From Lentisphaerota bacterium (lineage in GTDB: Bacteria; Verrucomicrobiota; Kiritimatiellia; RFP12; UBA1067): a DNA stretch of 12,103 bases. The translations under genes and the position numbers were made by a program. Below the pieces are notes generated by a model that did not search any database, was not told the DNA's origin, and was given only the letters and a program-made list of their open reading frames with translations. Shown here one piece after another: positions 1 to 6,273 of the stretch (position 1 is its first letter; the number at the start of each line of letters is the position of its first letter). Location of the stretch: positions 1 to 12,103 of the forward strand of contig SUVZ01000079.1 in assembly GCA_015061765.1 (NCBI GenBank). Direction: 5' to 3'.

Positions 1-203
1 GGGATCGGAAGGGCGAGAACGAAATAGATCTTTTGGCAGAAAACGAGATTGAAGGAGTCTGTGCCGTCTGTGAAGTAAAGCGGGAGAAAGCGCGTATCGA
101 TATGGATGCTGTAAAAGCGAAATATGATGCCTTTACAAAATCTTCTGGCAAGTGGAAGCGCGCAAGACCGAAGTTTATCGCATTGTCGATGGATGATATG
201 TAG
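1..203 (+). CDS. DUF234-type ATP-binding protein, C-terminal end (5' partial)
   Basis: An open frame enters from the left edge (first whole codon at 3) and stops at TAG 201-203, giving 66 visible residues. It begins D-R-K-G-E-N-E-I-D and continues to C-E-V-K about 15 residues later. This is the PD-(D/E)XK nuclease-like signature (D at codon 27-29, E at 72-74, K at 78-80) that closes the DUF234 domain of AAA_14/DUF234 ATPases. The ending L-S-M-D-D-M matches the L-S-(L/I)-(D/E)-D-M tail usual in that family. The family normally has an N-terminal P-loop ATPase domain and a helix-turn-helix, which would lie outside the window. Its biological role is poorly known; a link to DNA or toxin-antitoxin-like functions has only been suggested. 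It appears unrelated to the glycan genes downstream, and repeats plus a promoter separate them. The family call is by eye. Confidence 0.72.
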   Translation, partial: DRKGENEIDLLAENEIEGVCAVCEVKREKARIDMDAVKAKYDAFTKSSGKWKRARPKFIALSMDDM

Positions 204-431
204 TCAATCAGAATTGGCAACACTGGCAACATTAGAAAATTTTCTACACGTTCTACACGTTCTACACGTTTCTACACGTTCTGCACGGTCAAAAACACCT
301 CCGCTCCCTCCTTGTCTCCGCCTCGACAATCCGTTTCCTCGATTTAGGATTATGGATGCGCACGAGAAGTCGGGGATAGATGGTGTGTGAAAAACATAAA
401 GCCGATTGTACTCAAAAACTAAACTCGATTT
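204..431. other. Intergenic boundary without a convincing gene
   Basis: This stretch separates the DUF234-type gene from the glycan operon. It contains a 9-bp tandem-repeat tract (214-287) and a pyrimidine-rich run on the + strand (about 297-345, mostly C and T), followed by AT-richer DNA leading to the promoter. The small open frames here follow the 9-bp period, producing 3-residue repeats such as L-H-V, and look non-coding. I see no clear rho-independent terminator for the upstream gene and no tRNA-like structure. Confidence 0.6.
214..287. repeat. 9-bp tandem repeats (TGGCAACA and TTCTACACG units)
   Basis: Two adjacent units, TTGGCAACA (214-222) and CTGGCAACA (223-231), are followed after a 9-bp A/T-rich unit (232-240) and one extra T (241) by five copies of TTCTACACG. 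These lie at 242-250, 251-259, 260-268, 269-278 (one extra T) and 279-287 (TTCTGCACG, one substitution). The tract is direct, not inverted, and has no spacers, so it is not CRISPR. Function unknown; it could be a dispersed intergenic repeat family, a protein-binding array or slippage-generated DNA. Confidence 0.85.
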
Positions 432-440
432 TGCTATAAT
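432..440 (+). promoter_or_regulatory. Extended -10 promoter for the glycan operon
   Basis: TGC-TATAAT is a perfect -10 hexamer (435-440) with the TGn extension. No good -35 lies 16-18 bp upstream (TCAAAA at 17 bp); TTGTAC at 406-411 is too far. Extended -10 promoters can work without a -35. Predicted transcription start is about 446-448, giving a leader of roughly 70 nt before the ATG at 519. No start has been mapped. Confidence 0.6.
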
Positions 441-448
441 GCGCGCAT
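439..448. promoter_or_regulatory. 10-bp palindrome at the predicted transcription start
   Basis: ATGCGCGCAT is a perfect 10-bp palindrome overlapping the end of the -10 hexamer and the likely start point. It is GC-rich within an AT-rich promoter, a plausible place for a repressor half-site pair, but short enough to be chance. Confidence 0.25.
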
Positions 449-459
449 ATAAGACAGGA

Positions 460-481
460 GAGGTGGATGGTTGTTCACCTC
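460..481 (+). promoter_or_regulatory. Leader hairpin upstream of gene 1
   Basis: GAGGTGGA (460-467) can pair with TTCACCTC (474-481) with one G-U pair, leaving a 6-nt loop. It lies in the untranslated leader between the promoter and the ribosome binding site (AGGAG, 504-508) and does not cover the latter. It could stabilise the mRNA 5' end or bind a regulator. It has no U-tract, so it is not a terminator. No known riboswitch is recognised. Confidence 0.35.
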
Positions 482-503
482 GCTTTACAGCAGGAGTCAA
501 GAT

Positions 504-508
504 AGGAG
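504..508 (+). promoter_or_regulatory. Ribosome binding site of gene 1
   Basis: AGGAG sits 10 nt before ATG 519. An in-frame TAA at 510-512 rules out any earlier in-frame start, so this site fixes the start at 519 even though the signal peptide it gives is short. Confidence 0.7.
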
Positions 509-518
509 TTAAAAGCAA

Positions 519-3353
519 ATGAGTATTATTGTTTTTGCGGCAATGCTTGGTACTGTTACGGCTGGATGGGAGAACATCTGCGCCGATCGCACGGAGTTTC
601 CCGCCACTGAAGCTGTGTGGAAAGCTGATTTTGGAAGCAAGGATGATTTTACTTGGGAGCTGAAGGATGGCGCCAAAGCTAGCGTCGAGATTACGGAAAA
701 GGGCATACGCATCATAAAGACGAATAGCCAGGGCATGGTGATTGTATCGGCAAAGCCTTTTGCGGTGAAGAAAGGGGAAGGAATACGTTTCACGGCTGAT
801 CAGGCGTCGCAGGATGCCGATGTTGATTATTCCTCCGGCTATCTCCGTTATCATGGGCGGGAGAAGAAGTACGGACTCTCTCCAGCTGAAAACAAGAATT
901 TCTGGCGCGGTGGACTTCAGACGATGCGTGGAATGCCCTGCACCGCTCCTGGCATGGTTTACCGGAAATATGCTCAATGCTATGCCGAGGACGACATTGT
1001 CACTCCCGTCATAGTGGTTTGCGGGGCGCCGTCGGACAGCACATGGAGCAATTGGTTTGCTGAGAGGTTGGATGCAGCAAGGGCGTTGTGGAATAAGAAA
1101 TACAACAGCATTCCCGTTCCTGACAGAAGTTCCGAACGCATGGACGAAGCGGAGTTTGACAGGATGATTGCGGCTGATATAGAACATACGGCAAAAGTGG
1201 AGCGTATAGACGGGATTAGTAGACTAATTGTGGACGGGAAGATATCCGCTCCGGTTGCATATTATTCCCGACATGGCGAAAAGCGCGCGGCGGCAGGTGA
1301 ACTGGAGAATTTCGGTGGCCACCGATTGAGCGGAAGTGCTCTCAAACTTATGGTAAAAGGCGTAAGTTTTGGAAGGAATTGCGACCCGGATGGCTCCAAC
1401 TTCAAAATCAAGGAGATGGTAGCACAGATCAAGAATGCGATGCGCATCGCCCCGGATTCGCTTTTTCTCATATCGGTGAGCTTTTTGACACCACGTGATT
1501 TTGTCCAAAAGCATCATCCGGATGAAGCATGGATAAACATAAAGGGTGAACCTGTAATGGGGTTGGGGAGCAGTTGCATCATTGGCTACATGGGATCCAC
1601 TTCCGAGGAATTCCGAAAACGCGCCTGCCAATGGCCGTCTCCATCATCCCGCGTAATGCGCGAGTGGGTCAAGCGCGGTATCAGAGAATTGCTTCAGGAA
1701 CTTAAATCGCAAGGGCTGACCAAGCGCATAGTTGGAATCCATACCTGTGGATTTCATGACGGACAGTTCTCAATCCCCTATGTCGATTATTCAAAACCGG
1801 CGCAGGAAGAGTACCAGCGCATGATTGCCGAGCCGAATTGTGTCAGCACAAACTATGCGTATTGCATGAAGCAGACAGGGTTTCGGGCGCAGGAGGAGAT
1901 CGTGCGCGAATTTAAGCGCGTAATCGGCAAGCCGTCAATCGGCGTAATGTGGACCGAATCTCCATTCAAGGGGGATAGAAGAGCGGCTTTGCACGTGTCG
2001 TCTTTCATAAATTCAGATGCAATGGATGTGATGGTCTGCCAAACGAGCTATCGGGAGCGCTTGCCCGCATACCCTACCATTTCTGGCATTCCAACGGACT
2101 CTCTCCATCTGCACGGCAAGCTTTTCTGGAGCGAATTTGACTATCGCACATACGCCCCGGTTCGCACAAGCGAGATGGGCGGGGGAGCGGTGACACTCAA
2201 AAGCCTGGGAACAGCGGCGGATTTCCCGATGTGGCAGACCATGTATCGAAAGGTTTCAGGGGAAGCCGACGCCACCCGTATGGGATACTGGCTCTATGAC
2301 ATGGCTGGCGGATGGTGGGATACGCCATCAATGTCGGCTGATATCCGTCACCATGTACGGGAAGAAGAGATAATGTCCAAGGTGAAGCCGTCGAAGTGGC
2401 GTCCTGATGTGGCGGTTGTGCTGGATGAAGAGAACATTCTCACTGAAGTCGAGTCCGGTAAAGATCCGCTTGACCATATACAGTATACGGATAATTTCAT
2501 ATATGCAGGACAGGTCCGGCTGTTCGGCACAAGCGGTGTTCCGTACGAGAGATTTCTTGCAGACGACGTATTCCGCCGTCCGGCGCTTCTCGATGGGAAG
2601 AAGATGGTCGTACTCGCGTTTTTCCGTCACATAGATTCAAAACGCGCGGCCATGTTTAAGCGCCTTGCCTCTCAGGGAACGACACTTGTTTTCCTTTCGG
2701 AGACTGCTGCTTTTGGTGGTTCTTCCGAAATCCGTTTTGATCCGGTGTGTCTCAAGAGCGATGGTCTGTTTGCCCATAATGTGGTTCCTGAACCTGGTGT
2801 GACGGACAATATGTCCTCCATGATGAACGAATACACGATGCGCGAATGGGCGCGTTCCATCCGCACGCGCAACCGTTGTTCTGTGAAGGAGGCTGATGGC
2901 GTGAGAATCCTTGCGCGCTATGTGGATGATGGACGTCCCGCCGTCGCAATGCGAGATGATCCGGATTGCCGCCGTGTTTACGTGTGTGAACCGGCCGGGT
3001 TCACGCCTGGGTTCATGAACCGTCTGGCGCGTGAATCAGGTGCGTATGCGGCTGTAGATAGGACGGGGCTTCAGATTAACATGAACGGCGATTTCGTGTC
3101 AGTGCACTGTCTGCGTCCGGGCAAATACGATTTTACCTTGCCGTTTGAATGCCAGGTGCTGAACCTTAAAACATACGAACTGGAGAAAACCGTTGGGCGG
3201 ATTCTTAAGTTGAATCTTACGGCAGGCGAGACCTGCCGATTCTGGCTCGACAAGGATGTTGCATCAGAATGGGGGCAGCATATTCCCGAGCTGCGCAGAC
3301 TGGCTGATTTTCATTACGAAAAGGTTTCGGAGGCGCGGAAGGGCTTGAAATAG
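519..3353 (+). CDS. Secreted GH42-like barrel protein with amidotransferase-like domain
   Basis: The protein has 944 residues. Residues 1-16 form a short hydrophobic export signal lacking the usual positive N-region. About 30-200 look like a beta-sandwich accessory domain. A (beta/alpha)8 barrel probably spans about 235-610; it opens with R-L-I-V-D-G-K-I-S-A-P, as in several uncharacterised glycosidase groups. Acid-bearing motifs are W-T-E (478-480), W-S-E-F-D-Y-R-T-Y (537-545) and Y-D-M-A-G-G-W-W-D (593-601); E480, E539 and D541 are catalytic candidates by position only. About 625-740 resembles the class I glutamine-amidotransferase-like (trimerisation) domain of GH42 beta-galactosidases, and a small C-terminal beta domain follows (about 880-930). 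It probably cleaves a beta-linked sugar from an oligosaccharide outside the cytoplasm (inference). It is first in the operon, 47 bp before the next gene. Long for GH42 (usually about 650-700), and I cannot place it in a named family. Confidence 0.75.
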   Translation: MSIIVFAAMLGTVTAGWENICADRTEFPATEAVWKADFGSKDDFTWELKDGAKASVEITEKGIRIIKTNSQGMVIVSAKPFAVKKGEGIRFTADQASQDADVDYSSGYLRYHGREKKYGLSPAENKNFWRGGLQTMRGMPCTAPGMVYRKYAQCYAEDDIVTPVIVVCGAPSDSTWSNWFAERLDAARALWNKKYNSIPVPDRSSERMDEAEFDRMIAADIEHTAKVERIDGISRLIVDGKISAPVAYYSRHGEKRAAAGELENFGGHRLSGSALKLMVKGVSFGRNCDPDGSNFKIKEMVAQIKNAMRIAPDSLFLISVSFLTPRDFVQKHHPDEAWINIKGEPVMGLGSSCIIGYMGSTSEEFRKRACQWPSPSSRVMREWVKRGIRELLQELKSQGLTKRIVGIHTCGFHDGQFSIPYVDYSKPAQEEYQRMIAEPNCVSTNYAYCMKQTGFRAQEEIVREFKRVIGKPSIGVMWTESPFKGDRRAALHVSSFINSDAMDVMVCQTSYRERLPAYPTISGIPTDSLHLHGKLFWSEFDYRTYAPVRTSEMGGGAVTLKSLGTAADFPMWQTMYRKVSGEADATRMGYWLYDMAGGWWDTPSMSADIRHHVREEEIMSKVKPSKWRPDVAVVLDEENILTEVESGKDPLDHIQYTDNFIYAGQVRLFGTSGVPYERFLADDVFRRPALLDGKKMVVLAFFRHIDSKRAAMFKRLASQGTTLVFLSETAAFGGSSEIRFDPVCLKSDGLFAHNVVPEPGVTDNMSSMMNEYTMREWARSIRTRNRCSVKEADGVRILARYVDDGRPAVAMRDDPDCRRVYVCEPAGFTPGFMNRLARESGAYAAVDRTGLQINMNGDFVSVHCLRPGKYDFTLPFECQVLNLKTYELEKTVGRILKLNLTAGETCRFWLDKDVASEWGQHIPELRRLADFHYEKVSEARKGLK

Positions 3354-3387
3354 CTCTTTCACGGATGTTGCAAGTCTAATTCAATGA

Positions 3388-3394
3388 AAGGAAG
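3388..3394 (+). promoter_or_regulatory. Ribosome binding site deciding the start of gene 2
   Basis: AAGGAAG lies just upstream of ATG 3401. The other candidate start, ATG 3434, has the more typical signal-peptide beginning (M-K-R) but no Shine-Dalgarno sequence, so 3401 is preferred. Confidence 0.55.
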
Positions 3395-3400
3395 AACGTC

Positions 3401-6256
3401 ATGCATTCACACAACAGTTCACTGACTGTAACGATGAAGCGGATATGTATCGCATCCGCATTGTCCATTTTGGCCTCAATGCCTGTCTTTGGCGCCACTC
3501 GATATCGTGCGCTCTTGACGCATTGCGATTGGTGGCGTGAGCAGGCGCACATACTGCTTTACGATGTGATGCCTGACACATGGGAATATGTACGTTCGAT
3601 CGTGCATCCTTTCGATGGACATTGCCATGTTCCAGGAGCTGCGGTTCTTGTTGGGGATGTCGTTTATGTGACTGAATGGGCGGGCTACGATAACAGGAAC
3701 GAGAATGAGACTGATCGTCGATCGGCAAGAATACTCAAGTATGACTTAGAGGGAAACTACCTGGGTGTGTTTGTGGATGAAATCTTGGATCCGGACAACA
3801 AGAAGGTCTGCAGGATCGAGGCGATAACGGCATCCCCTGACGGCAAATATCTCTATGTGAATCAGCCGGGGTACGGGAATGGCAATAAGTGCTATATCTA
3901 CAGGTATAGGGCTTCTGACGGCACCGGCGGAAGCGTTCTTGGTCCGTATTCATCACCAGTAGGTCCCGTATGCATAACGAGCGATGGCAGCACGCTGATT
4001 GTAGCGAATAAAGACAAAGTTGCAACCGGAAATGTATTCGTCTATTCAATCAATGAAGACAGTTACAGCCTATTGAGGCAATATTATAAGCAAAATGCCA
4101 CCGGTGCATATCTTGATGAAGGAGAGAAACTTCTCTATGTCTGTGGCGAGGACTCTGGAATAAGTGTTTTTGATTATGCTGCGGAAGGGTCTGACCCGCT
4201 TTTTACAAGTCCTTCGACGCAGCATTATGCGCAGATAAGGAAGATTGGCGGCGAATTGTACGCTTCCTACATACCAGGGTGCCGCATGCTGAAGATGACA
4301 TGTGACAAGGCTGAAGGCAAGCTTACATCTGTGAGCGTAATGCCAAACACAGGGCTTAAGCTTTACACTGGCACGGATGCGGCTCGATCCTGCGCTCGGG
4401 CGTATATCTTCAGTGACTTTTCCTATGAGGATTCTGGGGCCAGGGAGATTGCGCACTATAAATTTGATGAGCCGGCCAATGCGCCTGTTTGCACCAACTC
4501 GATTTCGGAAACATATCCGATACGCTCTTATCGTACGCAGAGCGGCGCTGTGGGGGTGTCTGGCGGGGCTTTGTATTTCCATGAAGATTATTCCCATGCG
4601 ATACTTGAGGGTTCAAGAGGGATGATCGGTGGCGACTATGGCATATTCATGTGGTTCGGATGCAATAATCTCAAGGATACCACCGTCAATATTCTTTCCA
4701 ACAATATGAGTAACAACAATAAAGGTAGGTTTTCACTCATGATGGATTGCGGAAAGCTCCAGGTGAATAATACCTTGCTTGATTCGATAAGCATTACCAC
4801 TGGCGAGGCTGTGTTGCGCGATGGCAAGTATCACCATATCGGCGTAGTCAAAAAAGGGAAAAACGTCTCTATTTGGATTGATGGAGAAAAGAAAGGCTCC
4901 AAGGACGGTAACGTAGGGAGTTTGGGACTTGATGATACCATGGATTTTGTTCTTGGTGGAACTGTAGATGGTCATGAAAGGTTCATGCTGTCTGAGTCGT
5001 ATTTTGACGATCTTCGAATATTTGATGGCGCACCTACGGATGAAGCGATCAAATCCATGTACAATGAGTATAAGGATGTGGCAGCATTGTTGGAAGTTCC
5101 GGCGCGCCCGGTTCTTCCGTCTCATGATTCCTCCGTGGCCGCAACATACGGAACGGTGATAAATCATTCTTTTGCGCATCAGCCCCCGCGCACTCCACCT
5201 GCGGTCGCAGTTCAATCTAATGGTGATTGGTGGGTGCTTTATGGGGCACGCTCAATTCCTTCAAGTAAGAATTCGAAAGGTTTCGCATATCGATCAAAGG
5301 ATAAGGGTGTCACCTGGGGAAATTGGACGACAAATGTTTATGTGTATCATGCATCTCCATTCGAATGCAAAGAAGATGGAACGCTTTATGCTCTGGGACG
5401 AACAGCATACGATCGAGGAAATTCGGGTTATTCCATCGGCTACAACATGCCGTGGATTGGATGTGATGGGCGTGTGGGATACTCTACGTTTTCTTTTGAG
5501 ACAAAAAGCCGCAAGGCCTTTTTCACGAACGATGTAAATGTGGCTGTCCTTCGCAAGGCTAAAGTGCTGGAGCCGGAGATTGTCACAATGCAGGAGATTT
5601 ATCCAGGATCCGGATTGGTATCTGACGGGCGTTTTTATCTGTCGTATCTTATGAAGGATAAGGTAGGTCTGATCTCGGGTGCTGTAACAGCAGAAAAGGG
5701 AATCTCTGATTTCCGTCCAGAGGTCGCTTCGGTTGTTTCAGAGGCGGCGAAGCCTTTCCCTGGTCCTGTTTTCGCGGATCTTGCCGGAAGGATTTCCGTA
5801 TTCGTTCCCGCAGGGGTGAACGGTTCTGGCGTTGCAACGGTGAATATCGCATCTCGTGATGCTATTGGAGTCGAACTTGCGGTTGTCGAGGAGGGGATAG
5901 AGCTTCCCGGCTCCGATCGCCCATTTGCGGTGAAGTACGATCCTGTTCGCAGACAGTACTGGGCGGCGACCACGCCTAACGGGACTTCGCTTTGCCTGTA
6001 TGCATCAAGGGACCTCAAGGAGTGGGGCCTTGCCAAGACTGTGTTCACGGTGTCGGATGCCGAAACGACAAGGGTTTCAAATCCATCGTTCGACATTTCC
6101 GGTCGTGACATAGTTCTTGGATTCAATCTGGCATGTCCTGACGGCGGTCCAGCCGTCCGTTCCCTTGAAGATCCTAACTACGTGATGGTTAGAAAAGTCC
6201 AGTCGTTCCGCAAGGATTCGCCGTGGCAGAACGGAACTGTGTTCATCATACGCTGA
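3401..6256 (+). CDS. Secreted three-part protein: propeller, LamG, sialidase-like
   Basis: The protein has 951 residues. Eleven residues precede a classic signal peptide (M12-K-R, hydrophobic stretch, cleavage near G31-A32). Residues about 35-340 read as a beta-propeller of NHL/lactonase type, with recurring short strands such as I-L-K-Y-D-L-E-G-N and I-S-V-F-D-Y. About 348-560 is a concanavalin A/LamG-like domain: it starts with A-H-Y-K-F-D, has the core W-I-D-G-E-K-K-G-S (492-500) and ends D-D-L-R-I-F-D-G. About 586-935 is a sialidase-like BNR propeller: R597-T-P599 followed 20 residues later by R617 mimics the RIP...R pattern, S632-K-D-K-G-V-T-W639 is an exact Asp-box, and S869-R-D-L-K-E-W875 is a degenerate one. 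Probably a glycan-binding exo-glycosidase or lectin-like partner acting outside the cytoplasm. A sialidase activity is not shown: I cannot identify the Tyr/Glu pair or all three arginines. Confidence 0.72.
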   Translation: MHSHNSSLTVTMKRICIASALSILASMPVFGATRYRALLTHCDWWREQAHILLYDVMPDTWEYVRSIVHPFDGHCHVPGAAVLVGDVVYVTEWAGYDNRNENETDRRSARILKYDLEGNYLGVFVDEILDPDNKKVCRIEAITASPDGKYLYVNQPGYGNGNKCYIYRYRASDGTGGSVLGPYSSPVGPVCITSDGSTLIVANKDKVATGNVFVYSINEDSYSLLRQYYKQNATGAYLDEGEKLLYVCGEDSGISVFDYAAEGSDPLFTSPSTQHYAQIRKIGGELYASYIPGCRMLKMTCDKAEGKLTSVSVMPNTGLKLYTGTDAARSCARAYIFSDFSYEDSGAREIAHYKFDEPANAPVCTNSISETYPIRSYRTQSGAVGVSGGALYFHEDYSHAILEGSRGMIGGDYGIFMWFGCNNLKDTTVNILSNNMSNNNKGRFSLMMDCGKLQVNNTLLDSISITTGEAVLRDGKYHHIGVVKKGKNVSIWIDGEKKGSKDGNVGSLGLDDTMDFVLGGTVDGHERFMLSESYFDDLRIFDGAPTDEAIKSMYNEYKDVAALLEVPARPVLPSHDSSVAATYGTVINHSFAHQPPRTPPAVAVQSNGDWWVLYGARSIPSSKNSKGFAYRSKDKGVTWGNWTTNVYVYHASPFECKEDGTLYALGRTAYDRGNSGYSIGYNMPWIGCDGRVGYSTFSFETKSRKAFFTNDVNVAVLRKAKVLEPEIVTMQEIYPGSGLVSDGRFYLSYLMKDKVGLISGAVTAEKGISDFRPEVASVVSEAAKPFPGPVFADLAGRISVFVPAGVNGSGVATVNIASRDAIGVELAVVEEGIELPGSDRPFAVKYDPVRRQYWAATTPNGTSLCLYASRDLKEWGLAKTVFTVSDAETTRVSNPSFDISGRDIVLGFNLACPDGGPAVRSLEDPNYVMVRKVQSFRKDSPWQNGTVFIIR

Positions 6257-6273
6257 CAGGCTATTGTTGCTGC

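Noticed and set aside
242..287. CRISPR-like direct repeats
   Set aside because: Units are 9 bp and adjacent, with no spacers and no cas genes.
124..390. Plus-strand small open frame (88 codons) over the repeat tract
   Set aside because: It starts inside the DUF234-type gene in another frame, and its L-H-V repeats are a product of the 9-bp DNA repeats.
204..1187. Long minus-strand open frame (327 codons) across the intergenic region and gene 1
   Set aside because: It is antisense to a convincing coding gene, ends in the 9-bp repeats with low-complexity C-R-T repeats, and shows no domain or signal that I recognise.
6223..6273. Earlier GTG start for the DUF4838 gene, with AAGGA 6 nt upstream
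   Set aside because: It would overlap the previous gene by 34 bp and place 17 residues before a classic M-K-K signal peptide; ATG 6274 fits export better.
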